Assembly (NCBI GenBank): GCA_964426135.1
Contig: CAYRPN010000030.1
Location: 1 to 51,171 of the forward strand
Direction of reading: 5' to 3'
From: CAYRPN01 sp964426135
GTDB lineage: Bacteria > Planctomycetota > Phycisphaerae > Phycisphaerales > Phycisphaeraceae
Length of the DNA: 51,171 nucleotides
Positions 8,535 to 17,963 of the stretch are shown one piece after another. Each line of letters opens with the position of its first letter. The stretch's first letter is position 1. Made by a program: the position numbers and the translations under genes. The notes beneath the pieces were generated by a model, which was not told the DNA's origin, did not search any database, and saw only the letters and a list, made by a program, of their open reading frames with translations.

Positions 8535-9097
8535 GCGAGAGCGCGAAGGCCCGAAAACGCGCCCGTAACGCCGCTTGCGGCAACGACTTTTGGCGACCCT
8601 TCCGCTCTCGATCTGCGCGTTGTTAACTGGCCTCCGGTTCTGTGCGGGTTTCGTTGCCCTGACTCTCTGGTGCTCTCGGAGGAGCGGGTTACGGGAGCGT
8701 TCGACCCAGGTTGCCAGCAAACTCAACAGCGGGATGCGGTAACATGCCTCCCGTTCCTTGAAGGCAAACTCCTTGCGAGGACCAAGTCGTTGAGCCGGTA
8801 GCAGCCGGTTTTCGCATACCCTTCCAACACGAGTTTCCTCGCGGATTTCAGCCAGTCGAATTCGCGCCTTAAGGTCTTCATCGAGCTCCTCATTTCGCCG
8901 GCGACCTCCGGCACCCGCAGGCGACGCCTTTCACTTGCTTTTCATCTCGTCTTGCTACTCTCGCCCCACGTTAGACCGGCGCGGCCAGTCCTGGACGCGT
9001 TTTCCCACCGGTTCCCCCAATTCCGATCCCACGCGACGCGCTGATGGATGTTCCATCCGGCGCGGCTTTCAGGTTCTTCTCCTTCGGAGGTCAGACC
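8535..9097. other. Gap after the intron; possible decayed minus-strand ORF pair
   Basis: Two short overlapping minus-strand reading frames (8723-8914, 63 aa, and 8526-8726, 66 aa) could be one frameshifted gene. The first reads MKTLRREFDWLKSARKLVLE and continues GYAKTGCYRLNDLVLA, which looks protein-like. I recognise no family and see no good ribosome binding site. The rest holds the leader of the next gene, including a TCGGAGGT ribosome binding site just before 9098. Confidence 0.25.
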
Positions 9098-9916
9098 ATG
9101 GTTCAACACATGTGGACAAGGGCGATCTGGGTGCTGGCGGCGCTGTCGCTGCCGATGCTCACTTCGCCGGTTCAGGCGGATGATTTTGACACGACGGTGA
9201 CCGGAGCCCTGTTGTCGCCCAGCACCGCGCCGGCTCCGACCGGGCGTCATCGACACGCGCCCCGGTTCGACCGCACGGCGTTATCGGGCAAGACGGCCAT
9301 CTCCGTGCCAGGGGACGGTTCGGTCACCGTCGCCAACTTCGACCTGACGGGCGCCGACGGCAGCGTGATCGGGACGGTGACGATCGCCGGCCCCGGCACT
9401 CTCCAGGGCCCGTGCGGCAACTACTTTGCCGTAGACGGGTCGGTAGCGCTGGGTGATGGCTCGGTGACCATTGCGGTCAAGCTGGTCGGCGCCATTCACA
9501 CCAGTTCCCGCTCGGGCAAGACGCGTCTGGAAGGCGCGCTCTTCGGATACAACAAGGACACGAAGCAGAGTATCGCCGCCCGGGTGACCGGCGCGCAGGT
9601 GAACATCGCACCGACGCTCGACGCCATCGCCAACCAGACGGTGGTGGTCGGTTCGTCGCTGGCGGTGACGGCCACGGCGACGGACGGCAACACGTTTGCC
9701 AACAAGCTGACGTTCAGCCTGGACGCGGACTCGATTGCCGCGGGGCTGACCATCGACGCGGCGACCGGGGCGATCGCCTGGACGCCGACGGATGCCCAGG
9801 TGGGCACGCACACCGCGACGGTCACGGTGAGCGACAGCGGCTCGCCGAGCCTCAGCGATTCGAAGTCGTTCGACATCACGGTCGAAGCGGCCCCCGAGCC
9901 GCCGCCGGCGCCGTGA
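9098..9916 (+). CDS. Exported protein with C-terminal putative Ig (He_PIG/cadherin-like) domain
   Basis: The ATG at 9098 follows a strong ribosome binding site (TCGGAGGT) and begins a signal peptide (MWTRAIWVLAALSLPML, cleavage after the VQA that follows), giving a 272-residue precursor. The middle (about 60-165) is a Gly/Val-rich beta domain of unknown type. Residues about 170-260 match the putative Ig family He_PIG: NQTVVVGSSLAVTATATD, a GLTIDAATGAIAWTPTDAQV core and VTVSDSGSPSLSDSKSFDIT. The C-terminus is Pro/Glu-rich (EAAPEPPPAP). The beginning resembles the secreted protein at 15828-16343 in style (ATVRG/TTVTG start of the mature part), but I cannot claim homology. It probably acts at the cell surface; no enzyme motif is visible. 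Confidence 0.8.
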   Translation: MVQHMWTRAIWVLAALSLPMLTSPVQADDFDTTVTGALLSPSTAPAPTGRHRHAPRFDRTALSGKTAISVPGDGSVTVANFDLTGADGSVIGTVTIAGPGTLQGPCGNYFAVDGSVALGDGSVTIAVKLVGAIHTSSRSGKTRLEGALFGYNKDTKQSIAARVTGAQVNIAPTLDAIANQTVVVGSSLAVTATATDGNTFANKLTFSLDADSIAAGLTIDAATGAIAWTPTDAQVGTHTATVTVSDSGSPSLSDSKSFDITVEAAPEPPPAP

Positions 9917-10041
9917 GGCACGCGACGTTCGGGAATTCAACCGATGATTTGGCGGCATGGGTGACGGGCAGCCAGGGTTACGCGTGGGAAGAGTGAGGCC
10001 GCCCGCACCCATGTCGCCGACTTCATGCACAGGACGCTGCT

Positions 10042-10578
10042 ATGCGGATTTGCCCTCCAAGATCGTCCGCGGCATTCACCATCGTGGAGCTGATGGTGGT
10101 CGTCGGGGTGCTGGCGCTGCTCATCGGCATTCTCATCCCGGTGCTGGGCGCGGCCCGTCGCTCGTCCAAGGCCACCACCTGCCGCAACAATCTCCATCAA
10201 CTGGTGCTGGCGTTCGATCTGTTCACGCAGAGCCACCACGGCCGCTTCCCGCCCGACTTCGATCAAGAGCCGTGGGACGACCACCTGGCTCCGTACCTGT
10301 CCGACGCCGACGAGGTTTTCGCATGTCCCGCCGACGCGGAATACGACCGGCGCGGCGTCAGCTACGGTTGGCGCAACCTGGCCGCGGTGGGCGATCCGGC
10401 CCTGAGTTTGGGCGGGCGCCAGAAGGGACTGATCCGCGCCAGCACGCTGATTCTCGTTTTTGAATTGAACGGGTCATGGCACGACCCGGACAAGATCAAC
10501 GCCGCCACCCTCGACGCGGCGGTCAGCGCGTACGACATCGGCGAGTTCGAGGAGAACATGAGCCTGCCGGTGGAATAG
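10042..10578 (+). CDS. Type II secretion-like pseudopilin (prepilin-type N-terminus)
   Basis: A 178-residue protein with a prepilin leader: a short charged N-terminus, then FTIVELMVVVGVLALLIGIL with the Glu at position +5 required for pilin assembly. Cleavage would be after Ala (SSAA/FT) rather than the usual Gly. The C-terminal domain has the planctomycete pseudopilin pattern CRNNLHQLVLAFDLF, followed by FACPADAEY and SYGWRN. AGGA lies 8 nt before the ATG. It is similar in layout to the protein at 18845-19414 (CPAD..., SYxWR, GDP..., WHxPDxxN), so the two are paralogues. Role inferred: part of a secretion or surface-fibre system. No secretion ATPase is nearby. Confidence 0.8.
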   Translation: MRICPPRSSAAFTIVELMVVVGVLALLIGILIPVLGAARRSSKATTCRNNLHQLVLAFDLFTQSHHGRFPPDFDQEPWDDHLAPYLSDADEVFACPADAEYDRRGVSYGWRNLAAVGDPALSLGGRQKGLIRASTLILVFELNGSWHDPDKINAATLDAAVSAYDIGEFEENMSLPVE

Positions 10579-10762
10579 GTTCTGCCGCCGCCTCGGCACA
10601 CGGAGCACGAGAACCTTGAGTGGATGCAAGAGTCAGCATGCGACAGATGGAATCTCAGTGTCGGCCGTGATTCCTGGCGCTACAGATTGACCTTTACCTT
10701 TCGGCTTTTTCCGGCTGTGCCGGCTTGAGCGCCCAGATCGGTCGATAACCCCGGCCCACGCG

Positions 10763-13700
10763 ATGATCATCCGCATCCTTCGAGCTTGGTCGCGGATTCG
10801 GCGGCGATTGCAACGCACGCCCCAGGCAATGCCCCGCCCCTCGTGGCAGGCGCTCGAACCACTGGAGGAGCGACGCCTTCTTTCGACCATTCGCTTCGCA
10901 GCCATCGGCGATTACGGTTCGGCTGGAACGCCCGAAGCCAACGTGGCCACGCTGGTCAAGAGCTGGAGTCCCCAGTTCATCATCACCGTCGGCGACAACA
11001 ACTACAGCGACGGCCTGGCCAGCACGATCGACGCCAACATCGGGCAGTACTACCACGAGTTCATCGGCAGCTACACGGGTACGTACGGCGCGGGCTCGGC
11101 GACCAATCAATTCTTCCCCGCGCTGGGCAACCACGACTGGAACACGACGAGTGGATCGCCGGCGGTGCCCACGCCGTACCTGAACTATTTCACGCTGCCG
11201 GGCATTGAAAGGTATTACACCTTCGCCCAGGGGCCGGTGCAGTTCTTCGTGATCGACAGCGACAGCAGGGAGCCCGACGGCATCACCAGCGGCTCGATCC
11301 AGGGGCAGTGGCTTCAAAGTCAACTGGCGGCCTCGACCGCCGAGTGGAAGGTCGTGTACTTCCATCATTCGCCCTACTCCACCGCCCAGCACGGCAGCAA
11401 CACCACGCTGCAATGGCCGTTCAAGCAGTGGGGCGCCGACGTGGTGCTCACCGGGCACGATCACAGCTACGAGCGGCTGGTGGTGTCGGACTTTCCCTAC
11501 TTCGTCAACGGCCTGGGCGGGCGCAGCATCTACGCGTTCAACACTCCCGTCGCCGGCAGCCAGTTCCGCTACAACGCGGACTACGGCGCCATGCTCATCG
11601 ACGCGGACGACGCCATGATGCGATTCCAGTTCTTCACCCGCACGGGTGTGCTGATCGACACGCACACGCTGATCGCCGCCGGTGCGATGCCCGTGGTGAC
11701 CATCGCGGCGACGACCCCCGGCGCGGTGGAAGCCGGGGGAATCCCCGGGCAGTTCACCGTCACCCGCACCGGCGACACCAGCCTGCTGCTGACGGTCACT
11801 CTGCAGATTGCCGGCACCGCGATCAACGGCACGGACTACGCGACGCTGCCCGCGTCGGTCGTCATTCCGCAAGGCGCGTCGTCGATCACGCTGAACGTCG
11901 CGCCCGTCGCCGACGGCTTGACCGAAACCGCCGAGTCCGTGCTGGTCACGCTGCCTCCATCCAGTCTTTACAACCGCAGCGCCGCCGACCGCGCCACCGT
12001 GACCATCACGGACAGCAACTCAACTTTGAGCACGCTGGTGGCGATGGGCGCGGCGTGGAAATACCTCGACAACGGCAGCAACCAGGGCACCGCCTGGCGC
12101 GCCGCCGGGTTCAACGACGCCTCGTGGGCCTCAGGGCCGGCGCAGCTGGGCTACGGCGACGGCGACGAAGCCACCGTGGTCGGCTTCGGCTCCAATGCCA
12201 GCAACAAGTTCATCACCACCTACTTTCGCAAGACCTTCACCGTCGCCAATCCCGCGACGTTCCTCGACCTCACCCTCACGCTGCTGCGCGACGACGGCGC
12301 GGTGGTCTACCTCAACGGCACGGAGATTGTCCGCAGCAACATGCCCACGGGCACCATCACCTCCAGCACGCTCTCCTCGACGAGCATCACCGGTGCCGGC
12401 GAGGGCACGGTGCACTCATTCACCGTGAATCCGAGCCTGCTGCTGGCGGGAAACAACACGCTGGCGGTGGAGATCCATCAGGACTCGGCGGGCAGCTCGG
12501 ACATCAGCTTCGACCTGGGGTTTTCAGGCCAGACGGTGCTGCCGCCGGCGCCGCCGCAAATGATCCTGGCCGCCGCCGACGTCGCCGGGCGCATCGACCT
12601 GACGTGGAACGACCTGAGCGGTAACGAGACGGGATTCCGCGTGGAGCGTTCCGGCGACGGCGTCAACTTTGCCGTGCTGGCGACCATCCCGCCCGGCAGC
12701 ACGACCTACAGCGATGCGACGATCGCCCTCGATTCCGACTACGTCTACCGCGTCGCCGCATTCAATGTGGCGGGCCAGGGTGTCAGCGCGGCGATGCAGG
12801 TTCACTCGCTGCCGCTGCCGGCGATCAGCGTCGATGACCAGTTCGCGCCAGAAGACACGCCTGACGGCGCGCTGACCTTCATGGTGACGCTCTCGCATGC
12901 GGCGGCCTTCCCGGTGACCGTGCGCGCCCGAGCACTGGGTGGCACCGCGCTGGGCGGCGTGGATTTCCTGGAACTGGATGAGATCGTGTCGTTCGATCCG
13001 GGCGATGAACTGTCACATCCGGTGCGAGTCGTCGTCTTGCCGGACTCGCTCCACGAGGACGATGAGACGATTCTGCTGCAGCTCACGGAGCCCACGAACG
13101 GCACCCTTGCCGACGCGATGGGCCAAGGCGTCATCGTCAACGACGATCCGTTGGATGCCGTGGCTCCGCGGGTGGTGCAGGTGTTCGTCGCCAGTTCCCA
13201 GTGGACCGCATCATTCTTGGACCACCTGCGAAGTACCGGCATGGGCGATGGCGGGTTCGCCGTTCCCGCCGGCGTGGCGCAGCTTGGCGCCCTGGGATGG
13301 GTGGCGATGGACCAGATTCAATTGCGGTTCAGCGAGCCGGTCACGGTGCGGCAAGAAGACTTGCAAGTGCATGGCGTGCGAACCGCCGATCTTCCGGTTG
13401 CGGGATTTGTCCTCGACGCGCTTGCGCTCGCCGCGACGTGGACATTGGCAGGGGCGATGACCGTTGACAAGCTGCGGATCTCGCTCGGCGACACGGTGAC
13501 GGACCTGGCGGGCAATGCACTCGATGGCGAGTGGGTCGATGCGGTCGGCAACTTCCCCTCCGGCGACGGCGCCGCCGGCGGCGCCTTTCGGTTCCGTTTC
13601 AATGTCGTGCCCGCCGACATAGATTTCAACGGCAGTGTGCAAGCCACGGATCTGATCCAGGTGCGCAACGCGCAGTTCCAGCAACCGGGCACATCGGGAT

Positions 13701-14086
13701 ACGCCGCGACCCTGGACATCAATGGCGACGGGCGTGTGAGCAGCAACGACCTCATCCTCACGCGCAACCTGCAATTCACACGGTTGCCTGACGGCGAGCC
13801 TGGCGGTGCCGCGACGATGACGCCGCTCGCCAGCTTTGCGGCAGTTCCACTTCTGACGCTCGAAGCGCCCATCGGTTTCAGTGGCGACAATCTCGCAATT
13901 GAAACGGCTTCCTGGCAACACGCGGCCGACATGCCTGTCGTCGCCGTATCGCTGCAACCCGCACGCAAGGACATCCTCCGGTTCGGCGCGGCGAACCAAG
14001 CCCCGGCATTCCATTCGGACCGTGAGGCGCCCGCACATGCGCCCGTGGAAGGCTGGTGGAAGCGGGCTCGGCGACGGCGGCTGTGA
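10763..14086 (+). CDS. Secreted multidomain metallophosphoesterase (purple acid phosphatase-like) with dockerin
   Basis: A 1107-residue protein. The N-terminus has a long basic stretch and the motif LEPLEERRLLS (31-41), a hallmark of secreted planctomycete giant proteins. Residues 43-290 form a metallophosphoesterase of the tartrate-resistant acid phosphatase type, with GDYG (49-52), GDNNY (77-81), GNHD (122-125), HHSPY (201-205) and GHDHSYER (231-238), so all metal ligands are present. Then follow Calx-beta (about 310-417), a galactose-binding-like beta sandwich (about 430-590), fibronectin type III (594-684), a second Calx-beta (686-795), an Ig-like region (800-945) and a dockerin type I pair DFNGSVQATDL / DINGDGRVSSNDL (953-997). 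Inference: extracellular phosphatase attached to a larger complex or the cell surface, scavenging phosphate. Substrate unknown. Confidence 0.88.
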   Translation: MIIRILRAWSRIRRRLQRTPQAMPRPSWQALEPLEERRLLSTIRFAAIGDYGSAGTPEANVATLVKSWSPQFIITVGDNNYSDGLASTIDANIGQYYHEFIGSYTGTYGAGSATNQFFPALGNHDWNTTSGSPAVPTPYLNYFTLPGIERYYTFAQGPVQFFVIDSDSREPDGITSGSIQGQWLQSQLAASTAEWKVVYFHHSPYSTAQHGSNTTLQWPFKQWGADVVLTGHDHSYERLVVSDFPYFVNGLGGRSIYAFNTPVAGSQFRYNADYGAMLIDADDAMMRFQFFTRTGVLIDTHTLIAAGAMPVVTIAATTPGAVEAGGIPGQFTVTRTGDTSLLLTVTLQIAGTAINGTDYATLPASVVIPQGASSITLNVAPVADGLTETAESVLVTLPPSSLYNRSAADRATVTITDSNSTLSTLVAMGAAWKYLDNGSNQGTAWRAAGFNDASWASGPAQLGYGDGDEATVVGFGSNASNKFITTYFRKTFTVANPATFLDLTLTLLRDDGAVVYLNGTEIVRSNMPTGTITSSTLSSTSITGAGEGTVHSFTVNPSLLLAGNNTLAVEIHQDSAGSSDISFDLGFSGQTVLPPAPPQMILAAADVAGRIDLTWNDLSGNETGFRVERSGDGVNFAVLATIPPGSTTYSDATIALDSDYVYRVAAFNVAGQGVSAAMQVHSLPLPAISVDDQFAPEDTPDGALTFMVTLSHAAAFPVTVRARALGGTALGGVDFLELDEIVSFDPGDELSHPVRVVVLPDSLHEDDETILLQLTEPTNGTLADAMGQGVIVNDDPLDAVAPRVVQVFVASSQWTASFLDHLRSTGMGDGGFAVPAGVAQLGALGWVAMDQIQLRFSEPVTVRQEDLQVHGVRTADLPVAGFVLDALALAATWTLAGAMTVDKLRISLGDTVTDLAGNALDGEWVDAVGNFPSGDGAAGGAFRFRFNVVPADIDFNGSVQATDLIQVRNAQFQQPGTSGYAATLDINGDGRVSSNDLILTRNLQFTRLPDGEPGGAATMTPLASFAAVPLLTLEAPIGFSGDNLAIETASWQHAADMPVVAVSLQPARKDILRFGAANQAPAFHSDREAPAHAPVEGWWKRARRRRL

Positions 14087-14313
14087 GAAGGTGGGCGCTT
14101 TTCTCGGCATGCGATTCCAGATTCCATCGCCGAGAAAAGACACTGGCGTGACGGCGGCCCGCGGCGCCCGTTCTGTTTCATCTGATCTTCATCAGCAACC
14201 AGTATCCTCAACCGTAAGCGCGGCCCAGCAAAGTCGGTCCTCGACCCTCCCGTATCGCCGGCAAGAGTCCTGGATGCACTGTCGAAAAGATTCCTTCCCT
14301 CGGGTGGGCTCGC

Positions 14314-15564
14314 ATGCGCCTTGCGTACATCGTGCCGTTCTTTCCTTATCTCTACACGCCATGGCTCTTTCGAGAGATGGCGTGGATGCGCGATCGGGGT
14401 CATTCCGTCGTGGTTATTTCGCTGGGGGATCCGCCAGGGCCTCGCGCCGTGCTGGAGGATTTCGGACTCGACGACGTGCCGGTGCTTCAGGTTCGAGTCA
14501 TGCGCCAGTCCTACCTGTCGCTGGCGAAGGATGCGTTCCGATTGCTTCCCTCGCGCTGGCTGGCGCGAGGAGGCGAATCCCTCGTCGCGAAGCAGCGGGA
14601 ATCAGGATTCTGCCAGGGTCTTCACGAATGGATGCGCCTGAAGCAGATCGTCGGATTTCTGCGCGAACACAGGATCGACGTCATGGACGCGCATTGGGCG
14701 GCCCACAGCGCATCGATGGCGCTGCAGGCGAAGCAGGCGACAGGCGTTCCATTCGCGGTGCGCATTCATGGCGGGGACGTGTATCGCTCGCCGTCGCCGC
14801 AACTGCCCGCCATCGTCCGCGAGGCCGATGCCGTGTGCTGCGTCAGCCGGTTTGTCCGCGACCTGCTGCAAGGGGAGCGACTGCTTGAGGCGCTGCCGAT
14901 CGTGCCGAGGGTTTCGCTGGACGTCGGCAAGGTGCACATCTGCCCCAACGGGGTTCCGTCGCATGTAGTGGCATCGGAGCCGGCACCCCAGTGCGCGAAC
15001 GAACAGACCATCGTGACGATCGGCCGAATTGATCCGGAAAAGCGGCATGTGGACTTGATCGAGGCGGTGGCGGCGCTGTCGCCGCGGTTTCCCGGGCTGC
15101 GCCTGAAGATCGTCGGCGGCGGGATACTCGAACCGCAACTGCGACAGCGCGCCGAACAACTGGCGCTCGCCGATCGAGTGGAGATCACCGGCGCCCTGCC
15201 CTGGAGCGAGGTGATCCGCGCCCGCGATCACGGGCACATCTACGTCCATGCGTCGATTGTGGAGGGGTGCAGCCTTTCCATCCTGGAGGGGATGGCCGCG
15301 GGCGTGCCGATGTTGATCTCGCGGGTCGGGGCTGCTGAAGAATGTGTGCGGGAGGGCGCCAACGGATTCACCTTTGACGCCGGGGACACGCGGGCGCTCA
15401 CCACGCTGCTGGGACGATTGCTGGAGACCTCGCCTTCCCGCCGGCGTGAAATGGGCGCCGTCAGCCTGCAGATGATTCGCGAGAAATTCGAACTGGGGAC
15501 GACGATGTCCCAGGTCGAAGCCGTTCTGATGGGAATCCGCAGCCGGCCGATTGCGGTGGGTTGA
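14314..15564 (+). CDS. Glycosyltransferase family 4 (GT-B fold)
   Basis: A 416-residue GT-B enzyme that would transfer a sugar from a nucleotide donor to a polysaccharide or lipid-linked acceptor at the cytoplasmic face of the membrane. The N-terminal domain begins with IVPFFPYLYTPWLFREM, usual for GT4 acceptor domains, and contains FAVRIHGGDVYR (about 147-158). The donor domain shows GRIDPEKRHVDLIEA (237-251), KIVGGG and the E-x7-E motif EGCSLSILE (317-325) followed by GMAAGVP. The length fits the family. It stands alone 227 bp after the metallophosphoesterase gene, without other polysaccharide genes, so its product cannot be guessed. Confidence 0.9.
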   Translation: MRLAYIVPFFPYLYTPWLFREMAWMRDRGHSVVVISLGDPPGPRAVLEDFGLDDVPVLQVRVMRQSYLSLAKDAFRLLPSRWLARGGESLVAKQRESGFCQGLHEWMRLKQIVGFLREHRIDVMDAHWAAHSASMALQAKQATGVPFAVRIHGGDVYRSPSPQLPAIVREADAVCCVSRFVRDLLQGERLLEALPIVPRVSLDVGKVHICPNGVPSHVVASEPAPQCANEQTIVTIGRIDPEKRHVDLIEAVAALSPRFPGLRLKIVGGGILEPQLRQRAEQLALADRVEITGALPWSEVIRARDHGHIYVHASIVEGCSLSILEGMAAGVPMLISRVGAAEECVREGANGFTFDAGDTRALTTLLGRLLETSPSRRREMGAVSLQMIREKFELGTTMSQVEAVLMGIRSRPIAVG

Positions 15565-15642
15565 TGAGTTCAGCGTCGGCTTGCCCCGCTTGCGGGGTGC
15601 GGCAAGGAATCCCGGCGGCGGCCGCCGTGGCCGCGACGCACC

Positions 15643-15810
15643 GAGCCTGAGAACTTTTCGGTGGCCGGGGCTGGAGTCCGCGGAAGCCCCGGACGAGCGC
15701 ACAGACGGCCGCCAAATTCGCGGGAATCGTGATTCGGTGGAACAGGGTGAACCGTTCCGGGGCATCCGCCGAGCCTACTGCCCCGGCCACCCCAAAAAGT
15801 TCTCAGGCTC
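15643..15810. repeat. 168-bp MITE-like palindrome
   Basis: Outer arms begin GAGCCTGAGAACTTTT (15643-15658) and end with its exact complement AAAAGTTCTCAGGCTC (15795-15810). The pairing continues through GGCCGGGG / CCCCGGCC and an inner CCCCGG block, so most of the element can fold into one hairpin. CCGCGACGC occurs just outside both ends (15631-15639 and 15812-15820), like a 9-bp target duplication. It is non-coding and lies between the convergent glycosyltransferase and His/Asp-rich protein genes. Confidence 0.7.
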
Positions 15811-15827
15811 ACCGCGACGCGCCCGCG

Positions 15828-16343
15828 TCAATCGCGATCCTTGCTGTGGTCGTCATGTTCGTCGTGGTCGCCATGTTCGTCGTCGTCGTTCTTGCCCGGA
15901 TCGCGTTGACGGTCGTCGCGATCCGCGATCCTCACAAAAGCGACCACCCGGCCCACCTCGCCGGCATCGGTTTTGAACGTCGCCATCATTCGCTGGGTCT
16001 TCACGGGGCCGGCGACGTCGGCGGCGTCGAGGCGGCCGGCGATGGTCAACACTTGGCCGTTCACTTCGCCAAAGCCCTTGAACCGACCGTTCACGACGAT
16101 CAGCGGGCGGACGCGCAGCACGCACGCCGCGCCTGAACGATTCTTGACGTCAATGGAAAAGTTGATCTTGTTGCCGGTGACTTGGAGCTTGCCGGCGCCG
16201 ACGTAGCTGCCGCGCACCGTCGCCTCGAACTCCTCGCCGGCCGTCGGCGCCGGCGCCGACGGCGAAGAACTGGCATCCACCGGCGCCAGCGCGACGCTCG
16301 TCCAGAGCAAAGCCAGCATCACCATGATTCGTCGGTGCGTCAC
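15828..16343 (-). CDS. Small exported protein with His/Asp-rich C-terminal tail
   Basis: I placed the start at a GTG (16343) because GGAG lies 6 nt upstream and the resulting N-terminus is a signal peptide (VMLALLWTSVALAPVDA). That gives about 171 residues. The mature part is a beta-rich domain (FEATVRGSYVGAGKLQVTG, FSIDVKNRSGAACVLRV, FGEVNGQVLTIAGRL) of no family I recognise. The last 25 residues are almost only Asp, His, Glu, Lys and Arg (DDDEHGDHDEHDDHSKDRD), a likely divalent metal-binding tail. It lies 180 bp downstream of the histidine kinase on the same strand, so it may be an output or accessory sensor protein of that two-component system. This is inferred from position only. Confidence 0.7.
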   Translation of the reverse strand: MTHRRIMVMLALLWTSVALAPVDASSSPSAPAPTAGEEFEATVRGSYVGAGKLQVTGNKINFSIDVKNRSGAACVLRVRPLIVVNGRFKGFGEVNGQVLTIAGRLDAADVAGPVKTQRMMATFKTDAGEVGRVVAFVRIADRDDRQRDPGKNDDDEHGDHDEHDDHSKDRD

Positions 16344-16523
16344 GATCTGCTCCAGCCAGGCATCCTCACACGAGTCGCCTGAGCGATTCCAGGCGACGCT
16401 CGTTTCGCCGCCACAATCCTGTTGCCGTTCATCCAACCAGCGTCCCCCACCCGTTTCGGCAATTCGCCGTGAGTCTCGGCATGCCGCACCCTACAGCATT
16501 TCAGCGCAGCCAGCATGATAGTT

Positions 16524-17963
16524 TCATGAATCTGCGACCAACGCCGCAGCCCCTGATTCCGCGTGTGACGACGCGCCCGCGGCAATCGGACCCGCGGAGT
16601 TCGCCGCGCCCGCCGGCCCGTCATCGTCCAAGCTGCCCAGGGGCAACACCACGCGAACCGTCGTGCCCACGCCTACTTCGCTGTCGATGCGGCACGCGGC
16701 GCCCAGGGCGTTGGCGTGAGCGTGCACCAGGAACAAGCCCAGGCCCAGGTGCTGGCCGCGGTCGCCTGTTGAGTGGACGCGGTAGAACGGCTCGAACAGG
16801 TGCGGCAGATGCTCGCTGGCGATGCCCGGACCGTTGTCCTTCACGGCAATCGCCAGGACGCCGCCACAGGCTTCACAGATCAGCTCCACCACGCCGCGCG
16901 GATGGTCGTTGTGCTCGATCGCGTTGCTCAGCAGGTTCACCACGATGCTTTGCACGCGCTGCGGCTGGGTGCGAATGACCAGGTCGCACGCCGGCGGCCG
17001 GCGAATCTCGATCCCGCGCTGCTGCGCCAGGGGCGCCACCCGCCGCACGCAGCGATCCAGCAGCTCGTCGATATTTACCTGTTCCGTCGGGCCGGCGGCC
17101 TGGAAGTTCTCGCTGCGCACCTGCTCGAGCAGTTGCTCCACCAGGTGGCGCAGCTGCCGGGCGTCGAACAGGCAGCTCTCCAGCGTCTGGCGCAGGCGCT
17201 CGGCGCTTCGCGGCCGGCTCACCGCCACCTCCAGCGTCGTCACCAGCGCCGCCACGGGCGTCCGCAGTTCGTGCGAGGCGTCGGCCAGGAACTGCCGGCG
17301 CTGGGCGAACGCCAGGTCGAGCTTCTGCAGCATCTCGTTGAGCCGGGCGGCGACGGGCTTTAGCTCCGACGGCAGCGCGGTGGCATCGACGCGATGATGC
17401 AGGGTGTTTTCGCTGATGGCCGCCAGCGTCGTCGCCGTTTGCCGAAGCGGAAGCAGCGCGCGCCTGGCGACCAGCACGGCAGCAGCGGCGGCGCCGCCGC
17501 CACTCAAAGCCCCGAACGCCGCCAGGGACCAGACCAGCCGGCGCAGCGCCGAGTCGAACATCGCCGTCGGCGCGCTGTAGACGATGGTCACCCGCCTCGA
17601 TGAACCGCCCGGTTCCAGCCGGTCCGCTTCCAGCGTCAGGCTCCGCACCCTCGTCCCGTCGCCCAGCGTCGCGAAGGCGCGCCCGGTCACCCGCGGCCGA
17701 TCCGTGGCCAGATCCTCGTTACGCGCCCGCACCAGCGTCTGGCCTCGGTCGTCCCGCACCAGGTACCGATCCCGCGCGTATTCCAGCGGACGCTTGAATC
17801 CCGTCTGTCCATGCAGCTCCGGCAGCGTGCTGGCGCGGGCCGTGATCGAAACATCCAGGTCGTCCAGCAGGATCGCCCGGGTGATCGCGTAGGTCACCGC
17901 GCCGCCGACGATCAGCAGCGCCCACACGGTCAGCAGAATGGCGGTGGCGACGCGCCGCGTCAT
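16524..17963 (-). CDS. Membrane sensor histidine kinase
   Basis: A 479-residue kinase of the OmpR-partner type. Two membrane segments (about 7-29 and 143-166) enclose a periplasmic sensor domain of about 115 residues. A HAMP linker follows, then the dimerisation/phosphoacceptor motif HELRTP (231-236), then the ATP-binding domain with the N box NLLSNAIEHN (343-352), DNGPG (376-380) and a Gly-rich HLGLGLF segment (405-411). All catalytic elements are present. An Ala/Ser/Gly-rich tail of about 30 residues follows. The start ATG at 17963 overlaps the stop of the response regulator gene (ATGA), so the pair is co-translated and surely functions together. The signal is unknown; the neighbouring His/Asp-rich exported protein hints at a metal. 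Confidence 0.93.
   Translation of the reverse strand: MTRRVATAILLTVWALLIVGGAVTYAITRAILLDDLDVSITARASTLPELHGQTGFKRPLEYARDRYLVRDDRGQTLVRARNEDLATDRPRVTGRAFATLGDGTRVRSLTLEADRLEPGGSSRRVTIVYSAPTAMFDSALRRLVWSLAAFGALSGGGAAAAAVLVARRALLPLRQTATTLAAISENTLHHRVDATALPSELKPVAARLNEMLQKLDLAFAQRRQFLADASHELRTPVAALVTTLEVAVSRPRSAERLRQTLESCLFDARQLRHLVEQLLEQVRSENFQAAGPTEQVNIDELLDRCVRRVAPLAQQRGIEIRRPPACDLVIRTQPQRVQSIVVNLLSNAIEHNDHPRGVVELICEACGGVLAIAVKDNGPGIASEHLPHLFEPFYRVHSTGDRGQHLGLGLFLVHAHANALGAACRIDSEVGVGTTVRVVLPLGSLDDDGPAGAANSAGPIAAGASSHAESGAAALVADS

Noticed and set aside
8590..8700. Possible integron attC site after the intron
   Set aside because: GTTAACT-like bases are present but the paired RYYYAAC/GTTRRRY core sites and the expected folding are not.
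10704..10725. CCGGC-TGT-GCCGG hairpin before the metallophosphoesterase gene as a terminator
   Set aside because: Only a 5-bp stem and no T-run after it; the T-run lies before the stem, so the orientation does not fit a plus-strand terminator.
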